A stretch of DNA of 64,000 nt from Plasmodiophora brassicae (taxonomy: Eukaryota; Endomyxa: Phytomyxea; Phytomyxea; Plasmodiophorida): contig CP145424.1 of the NCBI GenBank assembly GCA_036867785.1, positions 434,001 through 498,000 of the forward strand, read 5' to 3'. This document shows, in pieces, positions 1 to 9,806 of this stretch (position 1 is the stretch's first letter; every line of letters starts with the position of its first letter). A program made the translations under genes and the position numbers. The notes below the pieces were generated by a model. The model saw nothing but the letters and a program-made list of their open reading frames with translations, did not search any database and was not told where the DNA came from.

Positions 1-940
1 TCGACCAGAGGCCATGTCCGCCATAACAGGGATCTACCGGAAGATGAATATGGGAGGACACTGGTTGGAGTTAAACGGAGAGGGAAATTGCTCATCCATG
101 AGCGAATGGCAATAAAGGCACACTGATTGATGACCATAGCACGTTTACGTTGCTGGTTACGCCATCGACAACTGACGATGGCCGCGAAACGCCATAGCTG
201 ATGACAAGGTCGCTTGAGAGAAGGTCTGGACAGTGCCGTGGCAGGTATGCACAAGAGGGAGACTCTGACCCGATTTGCCCAGCTTCAGGTCGCGGGGCGG
301 CTTGAATTTGGTTGCGGATAATTGATTCTGGATGCCAGGCGTGGACGTTGCTGGTAGGCATCTCCATGATGTCGTTGACAGTGGACAGTGTTGGCCAATT
401 GCCAACGTCATCATGGCTTGGGTCAAGATCTGTGGAGTGCCAGGGGAAGTGTGTGGCAGAGTGGGACTCGGGCACGAGTTGCACTTCAGGTCGTGGGTCG
501 GCTTGAATTTGATTATGGATAAATGATTCTGGATGCCAGGTTTGGACGTTGCCGTCGTCAGGAATCTCCATGTCATCGCGAAGTGGCCTCCAAACGGATA
601 CCGCTGCTAATGCCGCCTGGTACTGAGCGCCGCTCCCATCGACGACGTCGTCATCGGTGGCTGAATCGGCGTGTAGTAAGGTATGATCACCGAGGTCTAT
701 ATGGACGGCCACATGTGGTCAGGTAGGAGGCAACCATTGGACATTGCAACTTCCCTGACGGTGCAACAGGTCCGAGTTGACGTCGTCTGGGGGATACACG
801 GTCCAGCTGACGTCTGCGGTCGGAGCTAGCGCATCGGTACCTGCACCGACATGGAAAACTGTCTGCGATATCACCGATGCCACTAACGTCAGCTGGCATG
901 CCACCAGGAGGACTGCAAGTACTGTTGCCCACGATGTCAT
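1..940 (-). pseudogene. Zinc-repeat family copy 1, broken and cut by the window edge
   Basis: Exon 1 (940-760) encodes MTSWATVLAVLLVACQL, a signal-peptide-like segment. An intron of 63 nt (759-697) has the same GTCAG donor and CATATAG acceptor as the intact copy at 9807-11574. Exon 2 begins at 696 and encodes the same low-complexity, Ser/Pro/His-rich region (HAWHPES, NQIQADPRPE), here with an internal duplication of that block. Relative to the intact copy, a 2-nt deletion near position 105 shifts the frame and ends the reading frame at 92. The C-terminal CxH zinc repeats would lie beyond the left edge. Upstream promoter DNA, including the poly-C/G tract, is shared with the intact copy. It is probably a pseudogene, since the frame is lost before the zinc repeats. 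Confidence 0.6.
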
Positions 941-1079
941 TCCACACGCGCTGATCCCAGATGGCAATATATGATCCGCGCAAAATTGTGAGTCCGTCGG
1001 ACTGTCTCTATGGCATATTAGGGCTTGCGCCATTGCGCACGGCCGTCTGGGATTTCCGGACTTCATGAGTGAGCTGTGG

Positions 1080-1095
1080 TGGGGGGGGGGGGGGG
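1080..1095. repeat. Poly-G tract upstream of zinc-repeat copy 1
   Basis: An uninterrupted G run (poly-C on the coding strand) lies about 140 bp upstream of the start codon. It is preceded on the coding strand by GCAGTCTCTTTATCTA. The same arrangement occurs at 9630-9664 in front of the intact copy, so this is a conserved part of the upstream region and not a random homopolymer. The exact length may be affected by sequencing error. Confidence 0.7.
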
Positions 1096-1234
1096 TAGAT
1101 AAAGAGACTGCATGTTGTCACAGCGGGATATGGCACTGTGATCACTAGTACTGGGTCGATGGCTACGAGGCACGAGCACAGGGAACCCGCATCGGGGTCA
1201 AATCGGGGTCAATTGGGCAACGCGGCCTCCAGAA

Positions 1235-1690
1235 CACACGTACGGTGTGTTTGGTGATTCTGCAGGAATTGCTACCACTGTGGGCCAATTCGGGGCGTTC
1301 TGCTCCAGTCTGGCCACATTGCGATTTTGACTTTCGGAAGTGCGTGAGTCGGCGTCATTGCCTCATTGGTGTGCGTCTGTCATCTGTCGAATGAGTCGAC
1401 CACGCAGACTGGGATCGAGTAGCGACTCCGAAAGTCAAAATCGCAATGTGGCCAGACTGGAGCAGAACGCCCCGAATTGGCCCACAGACATTCGGTCACA
1501 CGTACGGTGTGTTTGGTGATTCTGCAGGAATTGCTACCACTGTGGGCCAATTCGGGGCGTTCTGCTCCAGTCTGGCCACATTGCGATTTTGACTTTCGGA
1601 AGTGCGTGAGTCGGCGTCATTGCCTCATTGGTGTGCGTCTGTCATCTGTCGAATGAGTCGACCACGCAGACTGGGATCGAGTAGCGACTC
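1235..1690. repeat. 194-bp direct duplication with an inverted insert between the copies
   Basis: Positions 1235-1428 and 1497-1690 are essentially identical 194-bp direct repeats. The gap between them starts with about 58 bp (1429-1486) that is the reverse complement of about 1280-1337, which lies inside the first copy. The order A / inverted part of A / A is what replication template switching, or an amplification or assembly chimera, would make. No gene is seen here. Confidence 0.85.
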
Positions 1691-1956
1691 ACCAGAGCAT
1701 GCGGGGGGTGATGCTTCTCGGAACGTGAGTATCTTCTTTGAGCATGTGCGCGAATACCAGCGTCGTCGCGCAGCTGCCGATTCTCATCGCCAGCGGAACA
1801 ACGTCGCCGCCGGCAACCGTTTTCTTGAGATTGCTCGTCGAGCTCTGAGCGAACGGCGCAATCCTTCAGTCGACGTCGTGCACAATCCGTTTCTCCGGCT
1901 CTTCGATGAGCACCGTCGGCGGCGTCAACGTCGACCGACGATAACTGTAACGAGGC

Positions 1957-3620
1957 ATGGAGACAATGTTTCTGTGGATTGATATCCACCCGGCGCTGTT
2001 GGAGAACAATGCCCGTTCCAATGTTCAGGAATTCAACGAGTGGCGCGATACTAACTGCAAAGAGTACCTGAATGAGCTCAGGCTTTCCGATTTCCTGGTG
2101 GCCGAAATCAGCAAGAAGCTGGAGGAACTCGAGGCACCGAACATCAATCCGACAATTCTCGACAATTTCGATGAGGTGATGCGGTCAAATGGATTGTACA
2201 ACTCTCTCAATAACTGTGCTAAGGAGTCACGTATTCGTCGAAATGCACTGGTAGTAACACACCGCTTTGTTCACGAATGTAAGTTCTCATGGTCATTTGG
2301 TAGATTCGTGATATTTGTGAGGCCAAAGGGGTACCAAGTGACGACTTTACTGATGCTCTGGATGTGGGCCTGAATGCTACAGCCGAATCTATCAGTGTTG
2401 CGCAGACACCTTCTGGATATGGGGGTGACATCGCCCTTTATCAGGTACAAGGCCTGCCGGGGTGGTCATGTGTGGCCCGACGGCGCAGATGTGCCATCGT
2501 CAGAAGCCTGCTGTCTTCAGCCAGAGCCGTGTATCTACTTTTCGCGAATTCTGTTTCTGCAGTGTCTGTTCCGGTCGAACACGTTCTGCAAGATGCTCCA
2601 CGACGAACTCGACCGCCATCGAGAAATCGCATCGGCTCCTTTGAGAAGTACGTATATGCAAGACTGGACGGATGGAGACTTGTTTTATACGGTGTACTCG
2701 CCGTTTATGAAGTCTTGCCTCGAGAACGGCGAGTTCCCTCTCTCGTTGTTATCCCTGATCGACGGGGCAGATCTTCTCAGCTGGGGATCCAAGTCAGTTG
2801 TTCCTCTTGTCCGAATTTGTGATGGGGTTACCGGCATCGGTTCGCTGCAGTCAGGGCCTTATGTCCCCTGTGGCATTGATCCCAAACGTTGCTAAGGGTC
2901 ATCGACGTGCAGTGCAGAGACTGGACGCTTCTGAGCTGAATTTGATGAACTGATATGGATTCCCAGTGTTCGACGCAGTCGAGAAGAGTGTCAAGCATGT
3001 TCGATGCATCTCGGCAGTGATGGTATGTTGTCCACGTATAACAGTTTGTATGCTGCAATACCCGTATTAACCGCCTCCATCAGCCAATGGATTATATCGA
3101 GCTCTGTCACACGAGCTGTACTAGCCAGAACGGCAAGCAGGATGCTTGCAATAAATGCGGCATCAGAGGCCGTTCAGCAAACCGATCTGTCAAGTACCAT
3201 GGGGCATTTATGTTCGCGTCATCGGATGTCCAACGCCATGTCAGTGTACTGGTAGCGTTGCTAAGTACCGGTTGACCACTGAAGATTTATGCTTGCTGAT
3301 ATAGTTCTGTAGAAAATATGAAGACATGCTGGAGCATCTCGACGCATTGCCTTCCGATAAAAGGCCGAGCGACGTGTGTTCACTTGATCAGCTACGTGAT
3401 GATGTGCGCTGCGAAGATGACAACGAAGTTCGGCGTCGCATGACGTCGAGGAACGTCGGTGACCGTGGTGGATACCGTCACCCGGCTTATGACGTCTACT
3501 CCGTTGGCCTTCTATGCAGTTTTGGACACGCGTCCAACTACGTGCACGATCCTATGCACGCCATCTGCATGTGTGTTCGGTCGTGGAGACTGTCCCATTC
3601 CCGTGTGGGCTTGGCCCAAT
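1957..3620 (+). mobile_element. CACTA/EnSpm-like DNA transposon remnant (tnp2-type transposase pieces)
   Basis: Plus-strand pieces in several frames read like a CACTA-type (Transposase_21/tnp2) transposase. In order they are an N-terminal charged stretch (1957-2280) ending in RRNALVVTHRF with a GTAAGT donor after it; YFSRILFLQCLFRSNTF; DWTDGDLFYTVYSPFM; DGADLLSWGSKSVVPLVRI, corresponding to the family's D-DG and tDG...s..WPi blocks; a C-x2-C segment (CNKCGIRG) near 3150; and YVHDPMHAICM near 3540, like the family's D-x-MH motif. The frame changes several times, partly through possible introns and partly through decay, and there is no single long reading frame. The family call rests on motif resemblance. 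A related superfamily is possible. Confidence 0.5.
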
Positions 3621-4178
3621 AACACTGCCTATCCAGCTAAAGTGAAGGCTGGTGTAAAATGGTCGTCCCTGGCTGTTGAAATCGATGAGGTTTTGGAGAA
3701 CCTTATAACGTTGGTATCGCGAACCGGTGGTTCAACGAAACCAAGGAACCCTTTGGTGAGTTCCTGGTGGAAAGCAGCTGACTCTCTCGAACGAGCACCC
3801 GCGAAACAACAGACCACCAGATCCCAATGCCAATGTCGCCTAGCCAAACGAGAGAGTCAGCTGCTTTCCACCAGGAACTCATCAAAGAGTTCCTTGGTTT
3901 CATTGAACCACCGGTTCGCGATACCCACGTAAGGTTCTCCAAAACTTCATCGCTTTCAACAGCCAGGGACGACCATTTTACACCAGCCTTCACTTTAGCT
4001 GGGTAGGCAGTGTTATTGGGCCAAGCCCACACGGGAATGGGACAGTCTCCACGACCGAACACGCATGCAGATGGCGTGCATAGGATCGTGCACGTAATTC
4101 GACGCGTGTCCAAAACTGCGGTATCCACCACGGTCACCGACGTTTCTCGACGTCATGCGACGCCGAACTTTGTCGTCA
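3414..4178. repeat. Large fold-back (inverted repeat) inside transposon remnant
   Basis: The left arm, about 3414-3790, is repeated in reverse complement at about 3850-4178, with a spacer of about 59 bp. The arms differ by several substitutions and small gaps, so they have diverged since they formed or come from two element copies. Both arms carry the same transposase segment, including the D-P-M-H block. Confidence 0.8.
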
Positions 4179-4179
4179 T

Positions 4180-4700
4180 ATGACGCGCAACTCGGTTACG
4201 ATGATGGACAACGACAATGACGACTTGACACCGGAAGCATCTCCTCGATCTCGGGCTAGCCATGCCGTTCCTGACGTATCGTTTGTGTTTCGCGTGTCAT
4301 CTCTGGTCAGCAATATCACGCGCGCATCCGGCAGTGGTTGCTGTGCTACTTCGGAGCCAGTTCCGTATTTCTCGCGGATCCTGTTCCTCCAATCGTTGTT
4401 CCGGTCCAAAACATTTCCTCAACAGTTGAACGAAGAATATGCTAGACATATCAGCTGACTACTCGACGAGCCAGCCGATTCCATCCGTGGCTGGACCGAC
4501 GGGACACACTTTTCTGTCCGTTATGCCGATTTCATGCGGCGGTGCATTCCGTACGTACCATCAGTTCCTGTTGGCATTTTCGTCAATGAATGACGCTGCT
4601 GATGTCCTCAAATGGTGATCGAGATCCGTTGTACCGCTCGTTCAGCATGTCGGGGGAATCCTCTGTGGAGCGCTGCTGTATGCACGTCCACGTTATCACC
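4180..4700 (+). mobile_element. Second, diverged CACTA-like transposase fragment
   Basis: This plus-strand fragment parallels 2500-2800. YFSRILFLQSLFRSKTF at about 4360-4410 matches YFSRILFLQCLFRSNTF, and RGWTDGTHFSVRYADFM near 4490-4540 matches the DWTDGDLFYTVYSPFM block. It is followed by remnants of the s-x-SVVPLV block around 4620-4650. The frame is broken several times. It is a separate copy from the one at 1957-3620, because the two differ throughout. Confidence 0.5.
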
Positions 4701-5345
4701 ATGAGGCAATGCGTGGAGGTTGATTCGCATTCCTGACGTTATCGATATTTAAGCCTCGTGAGAGGTTTCGAGTGGGCATTGCTCACGCAAATTCGAACGT
4801 TCCTAAGCGCCGCATGCCGGCATGCGGGATTGACGCGAAAGGCAAAGTCTACTGAGCCGAGTGATGCGGCAAGAACAGCGCCGGCACATCCGGGAACGGC
4901 ACATCCGGGAACGTCGTACCCGGCTGCAACCAGTACGATCTGGGGGCGGTACCTACCGACCACCTCGACGGATCAAAGGTGAACCCGGGACAGAAGAAGA
5001 CGCATCATCCTGACGGCGGCTCTCCACAGCATGGAGCGCCCGGCGATGACCAAGGATAACTGACGCGCGCAATTACACGTGTAGTTGACGACCTGCGCCC
5101 TGCTCGATACAATTGTTTCCCCTCCCACCACCGTTCGGTGTTGATGGCGCCCGATCCGCCGCAGCTGGCAGCCTGTCCGCCATCAACGGGGAGCGGCGCA
5201 CTCGATGAACGGAGGGCGACTGACTGGCTTCTCGGTCCGGGGCGCCATCGCCACCATCGTCTTCGGTAGATCAATTCTAAGCGCTCCCAGCGTCTCGGTT
5301 TCAAGTTGCGAAGCGTACTCAACTCCAGTGTTTGGATGCCTTCAT
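4701..5345. other. Intergenic stretch without a recognised gene
   Basis: I see no supported gene here. There is a short tandem repeat near 4885-4910 (GCACATCCGGGAACG twice). The long open frames that overlap 5005-5907 are shadows of the GC-rich fusion gene to the right. The right end is the 3' flank of the minus-strand fusion gene. Confidence 0.5.
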
Positions 5346-8300
5346 TCACTGGAACCAGTTGCAGCGGATGAGACGGGCGAGCGGTTTCAGGGCGACTGCC
5401 TCGAAGCGGCGTACGCGCCGGACGTACGCGAGGTCGACGCGCAGGCCATAGTGGCGGGCGGCGATCGCGGCCAGCAGGTCGGCGGGCGCGTCCGTCGCCA
5501 TGTTGACGGCCAGGTTGACGAGGACGTCGTCGATCGCGTACAGGTTGGACGAGATGGCGGCGACGACGCGCGACTCGATCGCCAGCGGCAGCCGCATCCG
5601 GCCGCCGCCGTACGCGACGACCTCGTCCCGCAGCGCGACTTGGGCCACGTCGGCGAACACCAACTGGACCGTGTTCGTCGCCAGCCCGGTCTGCAGGTAG
5701 AAGTTCGACGGCGTCGTGTCGATGCCGATGACGGACGATGCCGTCACCGCCTTCGACACGCGTATCATCTGGTGCAGGATCCGGGCGCTGAACGCCGACC
5801 CGCTGTCCAGGTACTCGTTCGCGAACGTACCGTTCGGCACGCGGGGCTGAACGCAGAACGCGACCACACGTTCGCTCTGGTCGGCGACGACGACCTCCTG
5901 GATCCACGTGTCCAGGACGCGTACGCCGCGCTGCCTGAGCTCGGAGACGTACCTGCTGAAGCTGTTCTGGAACCGGTCGAACAGCTGCCTGGTCGCGAAC
6001 GTCGGCAGCAGTTTGTACACGAACGCGTCGTCGTCGTCGTCGTTGAACCAGACCGTCGCCGGAATGAAACTCTGCGACGACGTCGTGACGCGCGCCGACG
6101 CGTTACGCGTCGCGATGTCGCGCATGACGACCGTCGATCGACGTGCCCTTGTGCAGATGGCGCCACCGCTGGACGACAACCGCTCCAGCGATCGCAGCGC
6201 TTCCTCGATCGCTTCGCCGTCGAGGTCCTGGCGAGCGGCGAGCGACACGTTCGCGATGCGTTTGAGCGAACCGCCGGAAAGGACGTCAAAGATTTCGGTC
6301 ACGTTCATGAGGGCCTCGTCGTACAGCGCCATGATACGGTCGAGGTCGTCTTCGGTGATGTTCAGCGGCAGGCAGATCTGCGAGAAGTCGGGCTCCAGGG
6401 CACAGTAATGGGCGAAGATGCCGACGTCGAACAGCGTCTTGGTGAAGAACCTGCCCATCAGGTCGGATCGGAACTGGACGGCCGCGAACAGCCCCAACTG
6501 ATTGAACGTCTTCAGGACGCGCTTGTGCTTGTCGCAAAGCCGCTCCAGGTGGTCGTGCAGGCGACCGCCCATCGCCCGGACGTTGTCGAGGAACCCGGGG
6601 CCCTGGACAATGTCCATCATGGCGGACGTGACCGTGCACGCGAGGTCGTTGCCACCGGTGCTGGTCATGATCGCGAACGGGTCCGCATTGAGCAACGCCG
6701 CGTACTTCTTGTTGAAGGCGCAGGCGCCGATCGGGACCATCCCGCCGGACATGCCTTTACCGGCGACGATCATGTCCGGGTGCAGGCCGAATTGCTCCAC
6801 CATCCACATCGTCCCCGTCCTGCCGAAACAGGTCTGCACTTCATCGACGATCAGGGCGACGCCCATCTCGTTGCACTTCCTGGATAGGTTATCGAAGAAG
6901 CCGGCCGGCGGCAAGTGCAACCCGGTCGTCATGTAGACCGGGCAGATGACAACGGCGGCGGTTTCCTCATCGATGGCCTTGTCCAGGGCCGCCCAGTCCC
7001 ACATCGGCACACGTGTGACGCGGCCGGTGGGTCGGGGGCCAACCCAGAACCGTTCGTCGCTCAGGAACGATGCATCGCTGGTGAACCCGTGGTACGCCTG
7101 CTCGAACGAGACGACCTTTGGACGCCCGGTCGCGTACCTCGCCATCTTCAGCGCCGCTTCAATCGCTTCACTGCCCGAGTTCGTGAACAGGACGCGGTCG
7201 ATCCCGTCCGGCATCGACTCGGCCAGGCGTTTCGCCAGCGTCGCCTGCCGGGCCGTGTGGTAATGGTATAACGTCCCGGCCGACGACAACCCGTCCAGGT
7301 CGGCCTTCATCGCCTCGACGAGACGCGGGTGGTTGAATCCGAGCGGGTAGCATTTCGCGGCCAGGTTCAGCAGCGACTTTCGGCAGCCGACGTCGTTCAC
7401 TTCAATGCCTTCGCGGACGCCAGGCACGAACGTCAGGCCGTTGATGTCGAAAAACTCGACGAACGACGGCGACATGAACTCGGCGACATCACGTTTGCAT
7501 ACGTCGCGGTCGGGCGTGTCAGCGTCCGGGTACACGCCTTCGTAGAGGCTGGAGAAGTCCCAGGTGTCGTGCTGGCAGTGACGCTCGACAGCGTCAATCA
7601 TTCGATGCAGGTATGCGCTTGCGATCGTTTTCTTCATCGTCATCATCTCATGCCTCATCGTGGCAATAGACGTGGTCGGCTCGCCGTAGAAGCGACCCTT
7701 CCAGCGCAGGCGCCAGAAGGTCCTGAAGTGCCCGGCGGACATCGACATCCATGGCACCTTGCTCGCAACCTGCAGGAACACGTCGATCACGCTCCTGTCC
7801 TGTCCCGACATGAGGGACAGCGCAGTGACGACGTTCGAGTAGTACAGGTACAGGAACAGGACGCCGAATCGGTGCCCGTCCCGGTATTGGGCCAGCTGTG
7901 CGATCTGATTCTGGAACACAGTCTTCATCGCTGGATCGTCGATTAGCGCGACGTCGCACGCGTCGATCAAAGCAGGGAGGAAGAACTGGGAAGACTTGCC
8001 GTGACAGCCGTCGAGAACGTCACGAAGGTGGTGAGCGGCATCAACGCCCACCCCGGTCAACGCATTGCTGACATGGTCGATGTCGGATCGAAAAAGGTCC
8101 ACGTCCCAGCCACTGAGATGCTCGTCGGCAGCGTCGTGCGGGTACGCGGCGATCATGCGGGAGAGCGAGACGATGTCCATCTGTAGCGGGTCGGCAACGG
8201 CGAGGTCGTACATCTGGTTGACGTCATACCCGTAGCATTGTGCCAAGGCGGTTGCGGTCGCGTGCGCATGCATCTGGATGTGGTGGAACGCCATCGTACG

Positions 8301-8945
8301 CGCGAACACGTTCTGGATGACAACGTGCGACGCCATCTGCGACCGCAACAGGTTGACGTTGATGTTCGGGAGGGTCTCGTCCACCAGGGACGTATCGCCC
8401 GACACCATGTACTGTGCCTTGGCGACACTCAGGCTGTACGCTGAATCAACGAAAACCATGCACTCGACACGAAGGCTTCCCGTTTCGTAGTCACCCTTGA
8501 ACTGGCGGAATTCGTCGGGCGAGCAGGTCGATGTGATGTAGACCACGCTGGGGGTGGACGACGACGGTTCCATTGATGGAAGCATTCCCCGAAAGTGCTC
8601 GAGACGCTGTGTGAACACCAGGACGATATCAGCGTTCATAGCGTCGGCAACGTCGTCGGCGACAACCACGCCCGTCTTGCCCAGGAAGCGCTTGTAGGCG
8701 GATCGGGACCTGTTGAAGACCTTGACGTCGTCGATCTGGTTCGCGAGCAGCCCCTGCACGAAGGCAGACCCCATCGTGCCCAGGCCAATAACGGATAGTC
8801 GCGAACGCATGTTTCTGCCCATGGGGACGAGGCTCAGGTAATCGGTATAACCTGGCCGGTCCGCTGAACGCTGCTTGGCACCCACGTCACCTTCCGAACG
8901 TGACACCTCGGCGGCAGACGATCGGCATGACTCAGCTGGAACCAC
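5346..8945 (-). CDS. Trifunctional fusion: NAD-binding dehydrogenase domain, class-III aminotransferase, kinase-like C-terminus
   Basis: Single uninterrupted 1199-codon frame, rare in this intron-rich window. Residues about 50-330 look like a 6-phosphogluconate/3-hydroxyisobutyrate dehydrogenase-type fold, with the Rossmann motif GLGTMG at 54-59. Residues about 480-890 are a class-III PLP aminotransferase: TNSGSEAIEAALK (588-600), DEVQTCFGRTG (701-711), and AGKGMSGG with the likely Schiff-base lysine K730. The catalytic residues look intact. Residues about 960-1199 are less clear; IGIDTTPSNFYLQTG (1073-1087) resembles the D-x4-N loop of kinase-fold phosphotransferases, which is a weak call. 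Met-46 just before the Rossmann strand is an alternative start. The substrate is unknown. An amino-group transfer coupled to an oxidation or reduction, as in bacterial secondary metabolism, is plausible but inferred. Lack of introns plus this domain order suggest transfer from a bacterium. Confidence 0.85.
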   Translation of the reverse strand: MVPAESCRSSAAEVSRSEGDVGAKQRSADRPGYTDYLSLVPMGRNMRSRLSVIGLGTMGSAFVQGLLANQIDDVKVFNRSRSAYKRFLGKTGVVVADDVADAMNADIVLVFTQRLEHFRGMLPSMEPSSSTPSVVYITSTCSPDEFRQFKGDYETGSLRVECMVFVDSAYSLSVAKAQYMVSGDTSLVDETLPNINVNLLRSQMASHVVIQNVFARTMAFHHIQMHAHATATALAQCYGYDVNQMYDLAVADPLQMDIVSLSRMIAAYPHDAADEHLSGWDVDLFRSDIDHVSNALTGVGVDAAHHLRDVLDGCHGKSSQFFLPALIDACDVALIDDPAMKTVFQNQIAQLAQYRDGHRFGVLFLYLYYSNVVTALSLMSGQDRSVIDVFLQVASKVPWMSMSAGHFRTFWRLRWKGRFYGEPTTSIATMRHEMMTMKKTIASAYLHRMIDAVERHCQHDTWDFSSLYEGVYPDADTPDRDVCKRDVAEFMSPSFVEFFDINGLTFVPGVREGIEVNDVGCRKSLLNLAAKCYPLGFNHPRLVEAMKADLDGLSSAGTLYHYHTARQATLAKRLAESMPDGIDRVLFTNSGSEAIEAALKMARYATGRPKVVSFEQAYHGFTSDASFLSDERFWVGPRPTGRVTRVPMWDWAALDKAIDEETAAVVICPVYMTTGLHLPPAGFFDNLSRKCNEMGVALIVDEVQTCFGRTGTMWMVEQFGLHPDMIVAGKGMSGGMVPIGACAFNKKYAALLNADPFAIMTSTGGNDLACTVTSAMMDIVQGPGFLDNVRAMGGRLHDHLERLCDKHKRVLKTFNQLGLFAAVQFRSDLMGRFFTKTLFDVGIFAHYCALEPDFSQICLPLNITEDDLDRIMALYDEALMNVTEIFDVLSGGSLKRIANVSLAARQDLDGEAIEEALRSLERLSSSGGAICTRARRSTVVMRDIATRNASARVTTSSQSFIPATVWFNDDDDDAFVYKLLPTFATRQLFDRFQNSFSRYVSELRQRGVRVLDTWIQEVVVADQSERVVAFCVQPRVPNGTFANEYLDSGSAFSARILHQMIRVSKAVTASSVIGIDTTPSNFYLQTGLATNTVQLVFADVAQVALRDEVVAYGGGRMRLPLAIESRVVAAISSNLYAIDDVLVNLAVNMATDAPADLLAAIAARHYGLRVDLAYVRRVRRFEAVALKPLARLIRCNWFQ

Positions 8946-9580
8946 CAGGTCGCCGGCATGGTCTACCGGCTCTAGACCTGCACGCGCTGGTCGGTTTCCT
9001 CGGCTAGGTATGTACTGGTACAGTAGTCGGCTACCTACAGTAGTTTCGGTGCTGCTTTGGAGGCTGGTGATGAACCGACATCACTGTCGTCGTTTTCCGA
9101 CTTCGCAGTGTCAACCCTCGGTGCCACGCCCACGAACCAGGGTTACGGAATGTAATGACGTAGACAGTACGGCGCTCTGCATGCACCACCTGCTGTCCTG
9201 GACTCTGTGCGGAAAAGGGGACCCGAAACGAGGGCCTGAACCGGATTTAGCTCTACGACGATGACTTGGCGAGGCCGCCGTCGAGGATATGATGGAGAAG
9301 ATAAACGGCATTGCCGCATTGGGATACTGGCCCGCTCGAGCAGAGACCAGGCACACTCTGATATAGTAACAGCCGGAAGAAATCGGACCTGTGAGCGTTA
9401 CCCGCACCGCCTTAGACATCGAGAATCATCCTCCTGTGTTTGGGGCAGTGTACCGGACGAGCGCCGTACGTTTGCATGCAACCTGACACCGGTAGAGCAG
9501 GCAGTCTGCGATCATTGCCAACGAATATCCAGCGCTTACCCTGCAGCCATTGGCCTGGAGCCAACTTGCAGCTGATTTCG
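8946..9580. other. Intergenic stretch without a recognised gene
   Basis: This lies between the divergently transcribed fusion gene (start 8945, minus) and the zinc-repeat gene (start 9807, plus), so it should hold both promoters. I see no conserved coding frame, RNA gene or repeat of note. From about 9585 rightwards the sequence is shared with the upstream region of zinc-repeat copy 1. Confidence 0.5.
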
Positions 9581-9584
9581 TGCC

Positions 9585-9806
9585 AGTGAACAGTACTAGT
9601 GATCACAGTGTCGTATCCGGCTGTGGCAATATGCAGTCTCTTTATCTACCCCCCCCCCCCCCCCACCACCACCACAGCTCGTGGCGTCCGGTAGGCTCAC
9701 CCGGCCTTGGTCTATGGCACCAGCCCTAATATTGTCACGGAGACAGTCCGACGGACTCAGAATTGCGCCGGATCAAATATTGCCATCTGGAATCAGCGCG
9801 TGTGGA
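9585..9806 (+). promoter_or_regulatory. Conserved upstream region of zinc-repeat family, with poly-C tract
   Basis: Sequence from about CAGTACTAGTGATCACAG (near 9593) to the start codon is clearly homologous to the reverse complement of 940-1152 in front of copy 1. It includes GCAGTCTCTTTATCTA followed by a run of C (about 9651-9664) and CACCACAGCTC. Conservation of this non-coding block in two dispersed copies suggests either promoter function or that the duplication unit includes it. Confidence 0.5.

Noticed and set aside
5005-7946. Long plus-strand and second-frame minus-strand open frames over the fusion gene (for example 5205-6887)
   Set aside because: They are Arg/Asp/Val-rich shadows of the GC-rich 1199-codon gene and have no domain of their own.
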